Positions 25,775 to 34,053 of a DNA stretch of 64,000 bases are shown piece after piece. The notes under the pieces were generated by a model. It worked only from the letters and a program-made list of their open reading frames with translations. It made no database searches and was not told the origin of the DNA. Both the position numbers and the translations under genes were made by a program. Origin of the DNA: Paludibacteraceae bacterium (GTDB lineage Bacteria > Bacteroidota > Bacteroidia > Bacteroidales > Paludibacteraceae); the NCBI GenBank assembly GCA_017527905.1, contig JAFXPK010000001.1, positions 124,001 to 188,000 of the forward strand, read 5' to 3'. How positions within the stretch are numbered: position 1 is the first letter of the stretch; every line of letters starts with the position of its first letter.

Positions 25775-27322
25775 TCATTCCACTACCCACTCCGTCATAT
25801 TCCGCTCCTCCGTGCTGAAGTTAACACCAACCTTCACAATGTGTTTGTCGGCGGAGGAGATTTTCTTCGCATATTTCTTCTCATCAATCTGTGACAAGGC
25901 TTCTTTAGCGGACTGATCACGCTTGCACTCAATGATGTAGACGTATTTCTCCGTCTCGAAGAACACATCGATCCTGCCACCCAACACAGGGTGTTCCACA
26001 CTCACTTTATGCCCTGTGGAGCGGATCATCAGGTAGAGCATATTGCGGAAGTTCGCCTCTATCAATTTCGGTTCGGTGCTCTCAAAAGGCACTTGGCTCA
26101 TGATGAGCTGAATTTGGGTCATGAAGGCATCCACATTGTCAGCATTAACAAATTGACGTAGTTTGACAAGGTCAAGGTCTTTCCTGTCACTGGTGTCGGA
26201 TTTCGTGTAATTGGGTATTAAAACACGTGTGAAACCTTCTGAGACCTCTTCATTGGGGAATCCTAACAAATAACATTCGTCTTGATAGCCCTTTATGGTA
26301 AGATAGCCACTTTGGTAGAGCGCCGCTATAACATTGTTCTCCCCATTACCGAAAGTGGCGAGCATTTCGCCCGTGGTCAATAATTTGTCATCAAAAGAAG
26401 GAATATCGATGTCGTTTTTCCCAAGAATCTTAACCAAATAAGTAGGCGTGCCCGTGGCATACCAATAATTCAATATTTTTTTGTCAGACAATGCATTAAG
26501 CAAACTGAACGGATTATAGACATCCTCCGACCGTTCACTGAAATGGTAGCCGTCAAACTTTCGTTTCAACATAGCATACATGTCCGATTTGCTGACAGAA
26601 AGCTTATCAGCAAACAACTGCACCTCGTCATCGAAATAGGTGTGCAGTTCACTCTCCGTGATGCCGCAGATGGTCGCATATTCATCGCTCATGGAAAGGT
26701 CTTTGGGGTTGTTTGCCGCACTGAAGATCCCCAACTTGCCGTAGCGAGTCACACCTGTCAGGAAGGCGAATTGAATGTACTTGTCTGCTTTTTTCAAAAC
26801 GCCATAGAGGCTTTGCAGTATTTCCCTGTTTTTGTCTTGTATTTTCTGCTGTCCGATGGTGTCTGTCAAAGGCTTGTCGTACTCGTCTATCAAGATGACG
26901 GCTTTTTGTCCCGTCCGTTCGTAGGCACGTTGCAGCAAATTAGCAAAACGAGTACCTATTCTTTTCCCAGTTTCGTCCTTGCCATACAGCACCTCCCACT
27001 TTTCGAAATGGGTAACTATCTGTTCTTTAACCGATTGTATAGAATCATAGACTTCTCCGGAAAAATCCAGATGGAATACTGGGTATTTCACCCAATTTTG
27101 TTCCAACCGTTCCATGGCAAGACTTTTGAAAAGCTCTTTCTTGCCTTGGAAATAGGCCTCTAATGTGGTGGTGAGCAAACTCTTGCCGAAACGACGCGGG
27201 CGACTAAGGAAATAGTACTCGCCTGACGAAACCAGTTTATAAACCAACTCCGTCTTGTCCACATAGGTGTAACCACCCGCTATGATTTTCTCAAATGTCT
27301 GTATGCCGATCGGGTATTTCAT
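25775..27322 (-). CDS. AAA-ATPase-like / DUF1703 PD-(D/E)XK nuclease family protein
   Basis: 515 residues from ATG 27322, the usual family start (MKYPIGIQTFEKII). The N-terminal ATPase-like domain has the atypical P-loop region RPRRFGKSL (about 45) and a Walker B-like VILIDEYDKPL (about 140). A C-terminal PD-(D/E)XK domain carries GGRIDVFFE...YIIECKRD (about 460-485). The family is highly multiplied in Bacteroidota genomes and its role is unproven; mobile or nuclease functions have been proposed. Terminator-like direct repeats flank the gene, as if it had been inserted between the met operon and its terminator. Function of this copy unknown. Confidence 0.9.
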   Translation of the reverse strand: MKYPIGIQTFEKIIAGGYTYVDKTELVYKLVSSGEYYFLSRPRRFGKSLLTTTLEAYFQGKKELFKSLAMERLEQNWVKYPVFHLDFSGEVYDSIQSVKEQIVTHFEKWEVLYGKDETGKRIGTRFANLLQRAYERTGQKAVILIDEYDKPLTDTIGQQKIQDKNREILQSLYGVLKKADKYIQFAFLTGVTRYGKLGIFSAANNPKDLSMSDEYATICGITESELHTYFDDEVQLFADKLSVSKSDMYAMLKRKFDGYHFSERSEDVYNPFSLLNALSDKKILNYWYATGTPTYLVKILGKNDIDIPSFDDKLLTTGEMLATFGNGENNVIAALYQSGYLTIKGYQDECYLLGFPNEEVSEGFTRVLIPNYTKSDTSDRKDLDLVKLRQFVNADNVDAFMTQIQLIMSQVPFESTEPKLIEANFRNMLYLMIRSTGHKVSVEHPVLGGRIDVFFETEKYVYIIECKRDQSAKEALSQIDEKKYAKKISSADKHIVKVGVNFSTEERNMTEWVVE

Positions 27323-27408
27323 CGTTTGCTTTATATTGTTCCTCCTTTTGCAAATATAACGATTATTTGGATATAGAGGATGGTTTATGCGGGGAATGAG
27401 TAAGGCAC

Positions 27409-27454
27409 AAAAAGACATTGCCCGAACAACCGTCGCGGAGCAATGTCTTTCGTT
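27409..27454 (-). terminator. Terminator repeat, copy 2 (end of the met operon)
   Basis: Stem AAAGACATTGC / GCAATGTCTTT with a U-run on the minus strand, 40 bp after metI. Near-identical to 25652-25699. Confidence 0.9.
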
Positions 27455-27494
27455 ACAAAATACTATGGTTTCTTATGTATTGTTTATAGTCGCC

Positions 27495-28157
27495 CTATTT
27501 TTGTGCTTTTTGGGAAGCCTTTTCCCCGATTGTCTGGATGATTTGTACCAACCCGATCAGTAAGAGCACCGTAATGATCATGACATCTGTTTGGTAGCGA
27601 TAGTAGCCGAACCGTATGGCAAGGTCGCCGACGCCACCGCCGCCCACTATGCCGGCCATGGCCGAATAGCCCACCAGCGTGACGGCCAAGACGGTCAGTC
27701 CACGGATCATGCCACTGAAAGCGCCTGGCAACAAGACGTTGGTGACGATCTTGAACCATGTGGCTCCCATGGCCACAGAAGCCTCTATCACGCCTTTGTC
27801 CACGCCATGCAGATTACCCTCCACCAAACGTGCGTAGAAGGCGATGGCTACGATACCCAACGGTACCGACGCGGCCTCGGGTCCTATGGAGGTGCCGACC
27901 ACAAACTTCGTGAAAGGCAACAGCAGCACGAGCAGGATGACGAACGGAGTGGACATGATGACGTTCAGGATGAAGCTGACCAATAAGTTGACGAACCTGT
28001 TTTGACAGATGCTGCGCTTGCTCGTGATGTAAGACAACACGCCTAATGGAATGCCCAATATGATTGCCAATAATAGTGCTATTCCGCACATTTCCAATGT
28101 TTCTCCGAACGCTGGCAACAAGTTGCTTGCCAGTTCGGAATAGTTAGTTTCGTTCAT
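27495..28157 (-). CDS. metI: Methionine ABC transporter permease
   Basis: 220 residues with five hydrophobic segments and the permease coupling motif region (EASVAMGATWFKIVTNVLLP), as in MetI. With MetN it forms the inner-membrane importer for D/L-methionine or related thioethers. Its start overlaps metN by 14 bases and is preceded by a strong ribosome-binding site (GGAGGTGATAA). Last gene of porin-metQ-metN-metI. Confidence 0.95.
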   Translation of the reverse strand: MNETNYSELASNLLPAFGETLEMCGIALLLAIILGIPLGVLSYITSKRSICQNRFVNLLVSFILNVIMSTPFVILLVLLLPFTKFVVGTSIGPEAASVPLGIVAIAFYARLVEGNLHGVDKGVIEASVAMGATWFKIVTNVLLPGAFSGMIRGLTVLAVTLVGYSAMAGIVGGGGVGDLAIRFGYYRYQTDVMIITVLLLIGLVQIIQTIGEKASQKAQK

Positions 28158-29160
28158 TTATCACCTCCGTTCTATAAGTGTTCTTACTCAAATAATCTAA
28201 TCCTTTGGCCAACTCGTCTTGCGCACCGATCAATTGGACGATCAGTATGCCGAAAGGTTTGTCGCTGATATATTCAATCTTGCCGTGCAGGATATTCACG
28301 TCTATTGCGTAATGCTTCACCACGTTGGAAACGATCGAATCCTCCGCCTTTTCTCCATTGTATACGATCCTCACCAAAGGCTTCGTGTGGTCTTGCGTCA
28401 GGCGCTCAGGGAGATCGAGGTCGAAGGTGTGCGACAGGAGCGTCTTCGTGAATTCGTGCCGTGGTTTCGTGAAGACATCAAACACTTCGCCTAACTCCAC
28501 CACCTCGCCTTTGTTCATCACAGCCACTCGTTGGCAAATCTTCTTGACCACATCCAGTTCGTGGGTGATAAGCACTATCGTGATGCCGAACTTGACGTTG
28601 ATCTTTTTTAGGAGTTCCAACACGTCGTTGGTGGTTTCCGGGTCCAATGCCGAAGTGGCCTCGTCACAGAGCAGGATCTTGGGGTTGTTGGCCACGGCGC
28701 GGGCGATTCCCACGCGCTGTTTCTGTCCGCCACTTAAAGTGTTCGGATATACATCCGCGCGATCAGCCAAGCCGACAAGCTCCAACAGTTCGGGCACTCG
28801 TTGTTTAATTTCCTCTTGGCTTCGCCCCGCTATCTCCATGGCGAAAGCCACGTTCTGTGCCACTGTCTTGGTGCTGACAAGGTTGAACTGCTGGAAAATC
28901 ATACCGATGGATTGGCGGAACTTCGCCAATTCTTTCCCAGATAGGCTACTTATGTCCACACCATCCACTATCGTTCGACCGCCAGTGGGGAGTTGCAGCT
29001 GGTTGACCGTGCGGAGAAGCGTGCTCTTGCCTGCGCCACTCGTGCCTACGATTCCCCATATCTCTCCCTTTCCTATCTCGAAGGAGACGTTCCTGACCGC
29101 ATTCACCGTATGGTCCTTCTTGTCTGAAAATGATACACTTACTTTGTCGAATTTTATCAT
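28144..29160 (-). CDS. metN: Methionine ABC transporter ATP-binding protein
   Basis: 338 residues from ATG 29160 (MIKFDKVSVSF). Walker A GTSGAGKST (near 40), signature LSGGQKQR (near 140), and Walker B ILLCDEATSALD. The C-terminal NIL domain (about 260-338, ending near NTYRTEVI) binds methionine and slows transport in MetN proteins. An in-frame ATG at 29214 would add 18 residues without similarity to the family. The operon is preceded by a Cys-codon-rich leader gene, which suggests induction on cysteine shortage. Confidence 0.96.
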   Translation of the reverse strand: MIKFDKVSVSFSDKKDHTVNAVRNVSFEIGKGEIWGIVGTSGAGKSTLLRTVNQLQLPTGGRTIVDGVDISSLSGKELAKFRQSIGMIFQQFNLVSTKTVAQNVAFAMEIAGRSQEEIKQRVPELLELVGLADRADVYPNTLSGGQKQRVGIARAVANNPKILLCDEATSALDPETTNDVLELLKKINVKFGITIVLITHELDVVKKICQRVAVMNKGEVVELGEVFDVFTKPRHEFTKTLLSHTFDLDLPERLTQDHTKPLVRIVYNGEKAEDSIVSNVVKHYAIDVNILHGKIEYISDKPFGILIVQLIGAQDELAKGLDYLSKNTYRTEVINERN

Positions 29161-29234
29161 CTCTAAACTCTTTTTGATGGGTGAATAGATGCTTGACCCG
29201 TATCGATCAAGCATCTATGAAAAACAATTGTGTT

Positions 29235-30110
29235 TTATCTATTTTGTATATTCCACTTATCCACATACCACTGCGGGCGCTGGAATCTGTCATATTCATG
29301 TGCTGGATCCTCGAAATAGTTCTTGAAATCCTCGGATTCGTAAGCCTCCTGCACATCCTTCACGAATTGGGCATTTGCGTCTTTCGTGTTGACGACAAAC
29401 CAGATGAGTAGTTCTGAAGGCAAAGCCTCGCCGACAATGGAGGAGGAGAGCTTCAGCCCGGAAGAGATGGCGTAGTTGCCTGGGATCACCGCGAGCGTGC
29501 TGCCATCCAGGGACCGAGGCAACTGGGCGGCTTCCAATGGAACGATCTTGAGGCCGAACGGGTTCTCGTCGATGTCGTTCTCCGTCGCCGTTTTGTCGTC
29601 GACCGTGGATTTTATCGTGAGCAAGCCGATCGAGCGGAGGAAGCGTAACGCACGGGCCAGGTTGACCGCATCATTAGGCACGGAGACGATTCCGCCCGGC
29701 TGCAGTTGCGCTTTCAGTTCGTCAACATTCTGCGCCTTGTACTTGTCGGAATATAGTCCGAGAGCCGCTGTAGGCACGGAGAAGGTGGCCGTCAGGTCAA
29801 CGCCCTTCGTGTCGCAGAAATTCTGCCTGTACAGGGTGTTCTGGTAAATGTTGGCGTCTATTTCATTGTTCGCCAAAGCGAGGTTCGGAGTCACCCAGTC
29901 TGTGAATTCCACCACCTTCACGTTGTAGCCTTTCTTCTCAAGGGCAGGTTGGATGGCCGCTTTGAAGAGGTCTGAATAAGGACCAGGCGAGAAGCCTACG
30001 GAGATATCTTTTCTGTCTGCACTGGATTCCTTGGATGCATTGCCGCATGATGAAGAGATGAATGAGTATACTATAAGCAATGCGATTGTGATCAATTTAG
30101 TCTTTTTCAT
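29235..30110 (-). CDS. metQ: Methionine-binding lipoprotein
   Basis: 291 residues from ATG 30110. A lipoprotein signal peptide ends at the Cys in SFISSSCGN. The rest is a type II periplasmic-binding protein of the NlpA/MetQ family: VGFSPGPYSDLFKAA, VEFTDWVTPNLALANNEIDANIYQ, VSVPNDAVNLARALRFL, NPFGLKIVPLEAAQLPRSL. It captures methionine or an analogue in the periplasm for MetNI. It follows the porin by 51 bp. Confidence 0.96.
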   Translation of the reverse strand: MKKTKLITIALLIVYSFISSSCGNASKESSADRKDISVGFSPGPYSDLFKAAIQPALEKKGYNVKVVEFTDWVTPNLALANNEIDANIYQNTLYRQNFCDTKGVDLTATFSVPTAALGLYSDKYKAQNVDELKAQLQPGGIVSVPNDAVNLARALRFLRSIGLLTIKSTVDDKTATENDIDENPFGLKIVPLEAAQLPRSLDGSTLAVIPGNYAISSGLKLSSSIVGEALPSELLIWFVVNTKDANAQFVKDVQEAYESEDFKNYFEDPAHEYDRFQRPQWYVDKWNIQNR

Positions 30111-30161
30111 ACGATTCAAATTTTTTAAATGTTAGACAATGAGTTTTTATGATGATTGGAT

Positions 30162-31556
30162 TTAGAAGAAGAATGTGGCAGCTAGCAGACCTCTGACATT
30201 TGAGACATCATGTGTGTCCTTCACCTTCCCGTGGTCAGCGTGGTCTACTGCTCCGTAAGCGACACGGTTGTAGTCGAGTTCGGCCTGGAGGGTCCATTGT
30301 TTGTGGGAGAACTTCAGTGATGGGGATAGCCTGAATATGTGGTCCACGTTTTGCCATCTGCCGAAGAAATTACCGCCTGCCAGGATGTCGTCGTTGAATC
30401 CTAAGTTCTTGGAGTAGCCCACGAAGAAGCTTGGCGCCCATGTTTTGCCGTATGAGAGGTTGAACCAGTACGAAGTGACTTTTGAGGTGGAATAGGTGCG
30501 TCTGCCGGTCTTCGCGTCAATCGATTTCACGGCGTAGCCTCCTTGCTGGAAATATTCGCTCAGGTTCTCACCATACAAACCTCCTGTCCTAAGACCGAAT
30601 TTCCCTTTTGCGAACTGTAGGTAATAGCCTAATCCATAGGAGCTTACTTTCTCATCCGTCTTGTACACTTCGCTGTTGGCGTTGGTGACCTTCGTGGCGG
30701 GACGTATGCTTTTGAATTCGCTCAATAATCCGGCGCTGAACGAAGGGGAGGCGTAGCGCAGCTGCAGGTGGAACTCCGGCACAGGGTTCTGGCGGATGTC
30801 GCTGTTGGACGACTCCTCGAGTATGGATTTATGCTCGGTTTGGTATACGCCTGCCACAACTAGGTTGAGTCGGTCTGTCGGTTTAAATGTGTAGCGGATT
30901 TGATCGCCTCGATTGAACGCTCGGAAAGGTATGCCGATGTGCAGTCCGGCCACGTAAGGGAAAGGAACGTCTGAGAATGGGTTCCATGCCTTACCCAAGA
31001 GCAATTCGCCTTTCTGCCAGATGAATTTAGCCCAAGCCTGCCGCATCCTGACATTCACGGTGTTTCCTCCGGAGAAGTCGAACTCCACGTATGCCTTTGA
31101 ACTTGCCTTCCCCAACTTCGGCCCGTCTACCGTTGCGGTGAAACGGGTGGCTTGCGTGGAGAAGTTTTGTCTGACCACTTCGTTCAGGTCGTCTCCGTTG
31201 GTGTCATAGACCTCGTCCTGTGGGAAGAACCCGAAAAGTCCGTCGCTCGCACCCACGACCTCACGGCTGTCCACGTAATACTCAGCCCGGAAGAAACCTC
31301 CTAGTTTCACCTTTATTTCGTCCCCGAACCTTACGGCAGGGATCAGTTCCTTGGCGGTCTCTGATGTGACGTCCTTGTTGATCGTCTCAATGGGTTCTTG
31401 CCTCTTGGTATCCTTCGAGGAGGCGCTTCCCGCACTTATGACTGCCTCCGTCGCTTCTTGGTTCTTGATGGCTTCCGATTGGGCCTCTTGCGCATTCACT
31501 GTAGCCGTGTACAGTAAGAATAATGTTAATGCCTTGTAAAATATATTTCTTTTCAT
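30162..31556 (-). CDS. Outer-membrane beta-barrel porin (DcaP-like) of the methionine uptake operon
   Basis: 464 residues. The signal peptide ends TATVNAQ; a short polar, possibly coiled stretch (about 25-75) follows, then a beta-barrel of alternating strands (KLGGFFRAEYYVDSR, SSKAYVEFDF, MRQAWAKFIW, LLLGKAWNPFSD). The terminal Phe (GLLAATFFF) is typical of outer-membrane barrels. The layout resembles DcaP-like trimeric porins. First structural gene of the met operon, so probably the outer-membrane entry route for the compound that MetQ binds. A long leader with a Cys-rich leader gene precedes it. Confidence 0.88.
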   Translation of the reverse strand: MKRNIFYKALTLFLLYTATVNAQEAQSEAIKNQEATEAVISAGSASSKDTKRQEPIETINKDVTSETAKELIPAVRFGDEIKVKLGGFFRAEYYVDSREVVGASDGLFGFFPQDEVYDTNGDDLNEVVRQNFSTQATRFTATVDGPKLGKASSKAYVEFDFSGGNTVNVRMRQAWAKFIWQKGELLLGKAWNPFSDVPFPYVAGLHIGIPFRAFNRGDQIRYTFKPTDRLNLVVAGVYQTEHKSILEESSNSDIRQNPVPEFHLQLRYASPSFSAGLLSEFKSIRPATKVTNANSEVYKTDEKVSSYGLGYYLQFAKGKFGLRTGGLYGENLSEYFQQGGYAVKSIDAKTGRRTYSTSKVTSYWFNLSYGKTWAPSFFVGYSKNLGFNDDILAGGNFFGRWQNVDHIFRLSPSLKFSHKQWTLQAELDYNRVAYGAVDHADHGKVKDTHDVSNVRGLLAATFFF

Positions 31557-31786
31557 TGTGTTCTGTCTTTAATCGTTTTTGACTTTTATTTCTTCTTAAC
31601 TTTCTGTGAGAGAAGTTTTGGGGAGACTCTCATGAAATGTGGGTTAAATCCCCGAAGCTTATGGGAGGTCCCTCCTCCGAACCCGTCGCATGATTTCCTC
31701 TTGCTTACCCTTTCTTATTGTTACAACATATTTCCATAATCGATATCGTTTTTTTTCTGTTCAACCTAAGTTTTTTTATGGGCTAT

Positions 31787-31800
31787 GTAATTGCAATTAC
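31787..31800. promoter_or_regulatory. Perfect palindrome, candidate operator
   Basis: GTAATTGCAATTAC, 14 bp with perfect dyad symmetry, in the porin-met leader. It could bind a dimeric regulator; no partner site seen. Confidence 0.3.
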
Positions 31801-31861
31801 TTTATATACAATGTATTATTTCGCTTTTGATTAAAATGTGGACAAGACAAACCCGTATTTT

Positions 31862-31936
31862 GGGAAAAAATAGAGCTTGAAGATCGCACCCTAATGGGTT
31901 AACCTTAACGTTTTGTGATTGTCCGAATGTGGAATG
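31862..31936 (-). promoter_or_regulatory. Conserved attenuator-like element after leader peptide A
   Basis: In the minus-strand RNA the stop codon is followed by a segment complementary to the Cys-codon region (UUCGG with CCGA). Next come CAAUCAC, UUAAGGUUA, a small CCC-loop-GGG hairpin, and a run of six U. The same order and much of the sequence recur after leader peptide B (37205-37282). This fits a structure opened or closed by ribosome position on the cysteine codons; the exact fold was not computed. Confidence 0.5.
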
Positions 31937-32119
31937 TTAGCAGATCGGCATACAACATCGGCAACAACAACAGTGCATGGAACATCGCATCTGTGTCCGC
32001 CGAGAAACTTTTATAGATTCTGAATAGTTTGAGGCATGGAATAGGCGCTCGTCAATCTTGGGAAGGTTCTTTCCAAGCATTGAGTTCGAAGTAGTATGTA
32101 TGTTAATTGTCCTATTCAT
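31937..32119 (-). CDS. Cysteine-codon-rich leader peptide A
   Basis: 60 codons with a good ribosome-binding site (GAGAGG, 5-6 nt before ATG) just after a full promoter. The last 15 codons include eight Cys codons and end RCSMHCCCCRCCMPIC. A homologue (37283-37477) precedes another sulphur operon. The two share the N-terminal pattern (INI, MxGxNLP, LFxA) with synonymous differences, so the peptide is under coding selection. Known parallel: poly-cysteine upstream ORFs act as cysteine-responsive attenuators in mycobacteria. Inferred role: ribosomes stall here when Cys-tRNA is low and change expression of porin-metQNI. A functional small metal- or thiol-binding protein is the alternative. Confidence 0.72.
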   Translation of the reverse strand: MNRTINIHTTSNSMLGKNLPKIDERLFHASNYSESIKVSRRTQMRCSMHCCCCRCCMPIC

Positions 32120-32143
32120 TTTTACCTCTCATTTTTGATATTG

Positions 32144-32174
32144 CAAAGATAGTGTAAATGTATGTTTGTTACAA
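32144..32174 (-). promoter_or_regulatory. Promoter of leader A / porin-met operon
   Basis: Minus-strand TTG (32172-32174), 20 nt, TATCTTTG (32144-32151), then CAATATCAAAA, also present at promoter B. About 25 bp before the leader ATG. The rest of 32175-32425 shows no gene and no clear terminator for the upstream operon. Confidence 0.8.
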
Positions 32175-32425
32175 GAAAAATGAAAATTTTAGAGTATTTG
32201 CCTATATGTATATGTTATTGTAGTAAAATATTCCAATAAAATAATATTTCGTATAATGTAGTAAAATAATTATCTATGAAGGGAACTCGTGGCGAAAAAG
32301 TGTCGCTTGAAATCTTGGCTGATTTCTTCCCACATATGGATTAATAAGTATGAAAATCGGGGAAAAACGGTTGTGCCGGACGATGTTTATGTGAGATTTC
32401 CTTCGGGGAAGCGTGAATGTAAATA

Positions 32426-32650
32426 TTATTTCTTGATGATTACTTTATGCACATTGCCTTCCACGTGGGAGATCCCTATCACGTGATAGCCTTGTTCGGC
32501 TGCGGATTTGGGCACGTTATTAAGGGGCTCACCCTCAAGCAGAAGCACTTCGAGTATATCTCCTTGTGCGATTTGAGCTAATTTGAGTTTCGTCTTGACG
32601 AAGGTCATCGGGCAATGCTCCTTCGTTATGTCTAATGTATGAGTTGCCAT
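32426..32650 (-). CDS. TusA-family sulphur carrier protein
   Basis: 74 residues with the TusA/SirA two-layer fold pattern. The conserved Cys is in KEHCPMTFVKTK (residue 13); the usual CPxP is CPMT here. It is followed by KLAQIAQGDILEVLLLEGEPLNNVP and a C-terminal strand. TusA proteins carry persulphide sulphur between enzymes. Last gene of the CBS-CGL-methyltransferase-ThiF-DsrE-TusA operon. It probably works with the adjacent DsrE-like protein as a sulphur relay. Confidence 0.88.
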   Translation of the reverse strand: MATHTLDITKEHCPMTFVKTKLKLAQIAQGDILEVLLLEGEPLNNVPKSAAEQGYHVIGISHVEGNVHKVIIKK

Positions 32651-32710
32651 TTGAGTTTATGATTAAGAGTCGAGTGTTAAGAAAGAATAGCTGTACGTGA
32701 AAATCTAAAG

Positions 32711-33196
32711 TTAGATGAATAGGGTCCGTCCACCTTCAGAGATTTCCAGGAAGGATGCGACGCCGAGCGTGTCCTTCACTTCGTGGATGAAGTCCGATTG
32801 CTTGAGACCGAGAACGTGCATCGCCATTTCGCAGGCGTAGAGGTTGATGCCGAGGGCGATGGCGGCTTCCACCAGTTCCTCCAGTGTCGCGACGTTGTTC
32901 TTTCTCATCAGGAATCTAAAAATCTGGGGACCTGCGCCGAAAAAGTTGAATCGGCTGGTGGGTGTGCTCTTCAGTCCGCCCATCAAAAAACCGAAGATCT
33001 TAGTTAGAAACGTACCACCCACGAGGCTTCTGCCGGTCTTCCGCTTGATGGCGTCGAGGCCCCAGAATGTAAAGAATATGTTCACCTCATATCCTACCGC
33101 CGCAGCCCCTGTCGCGAGGGTGAAGGCGGCGGTGAGTCTGTCGAATTCGCCCGAAAAGGCGATGATTGAGAGTTTTTTTTGTTGATTGTCCGCCAT
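32711..33196 (-). CDS. DsrE/DsrF-family sulphur relay protein
   Basis: 161 residues of the DsrE-like family, larger (DrsE_2) type. The N-terminal strand and helix are LSIIAFSGEFDRLTAAFTLATGAAAVGYEVNIFFTFWG; the conserved Cys is in GINLYACEMAMHVLGL (near 125). Such proteins bind sulphur on this Cys and exchange it with TusA. It is four bases from the ThiF-like gene upstream and about 60 from tusA downstream, so the three are co-transcribed. Confidence 0.87.
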   Translation of the reverse strand: MADNQQKKLSIIAFSGEFDRLTAAFTLATGAAAVGYEVNIFFTFWGLDAIKRKTGRSLVGGTFLTKIFGFLMGGLKSTPTSRFNFFGAGPQIFRFLMRKNNVATLEELVEAAIALGINLYACEMAMHVLGLKQSDFIHEVKDTLGVASFLEISEGGRTLFI

Positions 33197-33200
33197 GATT

Positions 33201-34004
33201 CTAGTGTTGTTTTAGTTCGCAGCTTACCTGCTTGTATTCAATGAGTTGCTTGATGGTGGGTTGCTTGCCGCACACGGGACAGTCGTCTCGTTTGGGGATG
33301 GACATCTTCCTGAAATCCATGCTCCTCGCATCGAAGGTGAGGAGTTGATCCGTCAGCAGTTCCCCCACGCCCGTGATGTATTTGAGCACCTCGGCGGACT
33401 GTATCGTTCCCAGCATTCCAGCGATGGCTCCGAGTACTCCCGCTTGTGCGCAGGAGGGTGCGGATTCTGGTGGCGCGTCGAAGAGGCATCGGTAGCAGTT
33501 GCTGCCCGGGACGTGGGTGAACGTCTGTCCCTCGAACTGGAAGATACCCCCGTGGCTGAATGGTTTGCCCGTCAGGACGCAAGCGTCGTTGATTAGGTAT
33601 TTTACGGGGAAGTTATCCGTCGCGTCCACGATGAAATCATACTCCTTGAACAAATCCAGCGCATTGTCCGCCTTTAGAAACTCTTGGTAGGCGATTGCGT
33701 TGACGTGCGGGTTGAGCGCATTGACCTTCTCCTTGGCGGATAGGGCCTTCGAGTAGCCCACGTCGGGGGTTGTGTGGATGATCTGACGCTGCAGATTGCT
33801 TAGGTCTACCGCATCACCGTCGATGATGCCTATTGTTCCGACGCCGGCGGCCGCCAGGTATAGGATGACCGGCGAACCGAGTCCTCCCGCCCCGACAACC
33901 AGGACCTTGGCGTTCCGGATTTTTTCCTGACCTTCCACACCCACCTCCTTCAAGAGAATGTGGCGGGAGTATCGATTGATTTCCTCTTCGCTAAAATCAA
34001 ACAT
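33201..34004 (-). CDS. HesA/MoeB/ThiF-family adenylyltransferase
   Basis: 267 residues of an E1-like enzyme. The ATP-binding glycine motif GAGGLGSP lies near residue 40, Asp-binding IDGDAVDLSNLQRQ follows, then DATDNFPVKYLINDAC. A likely zinc site is formed by CYRC (near 175) and CPVC (near 245). A Cys in PSCAQAGVLG may take part in sulphur transfer. These enzymes adenylate the C-terminal Gly-Gly of ThiS/MoaD-like sulphur carriers. No ThiS-like gene is adjacent, so the partner is elsewhere or the role differs. It sits in a transsulphuration operon, which points to sulphur delivery rather than ubiquitin-like signalling. Confidence 0.9.
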   Translation of the reverse strand: MFDFSEEEINRYSRHILLKEVGVEGQEKIRNAKVLVVGAGGLGSPVILYLAAAGVGTIGIIDGDAVDLSNLQRQIIHTTPDVGYSKALSAKEKVNALNPHVNAIAYQEFLKADNALDLFKEYDFIVDATDNFPVKYLINDACVLTGKPFSHGGIFQFEGQTFTHVPGSNCYRCLFDAPPESAPSCAQAGVLGAIAGMLGTIQSAEVLKYITGVGELLTDQLLTFDARSMDFRKMSIPKRDDCPVCGKQPTIKQLIEYKQVSCELKQH

Positions 34005-34053
34005 AGTTCTTAGTCCAATTATTAAACAATTCTCTCTAATTTTAGCTGATGTT

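Larger units (their letters stand above)
31557..31936 (-). promoter_or_regulatory. Long leader between Cys-rich leader peptide A and the porin
   Basis: A 380-nt non-coding stretch. Near the leader gene it holds the block shared with leader B (31862-31936). In the middle is a perfect 14-bp palindrome (31787-31800). Next to the porin is a GC-rich region (31620-31715) with a GGAGG/CCUCC hairpin and complementary CUCUC/GAGAG segments. No ORF. The leader probably folds; I recognise no known riboswitch. Confidence 0.5.

Noticed and set aside
31620..31715. SAM-I (S-box) riboswitch before the porin-met operon
   Set aside because: It contains GGAGGGAC, reminiscent of the S-box core, but the conserved GGCAACC and the expected helix order are absent.
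33201..34004. moeB or thiF of molybdopterin/thiamine synthesis
   Set aside because: No moa, moe, thiS, thiG or thiH gene is nearby; the operon is transsulphuration plus DsrE/TusA, so a specific symbol is not justified.
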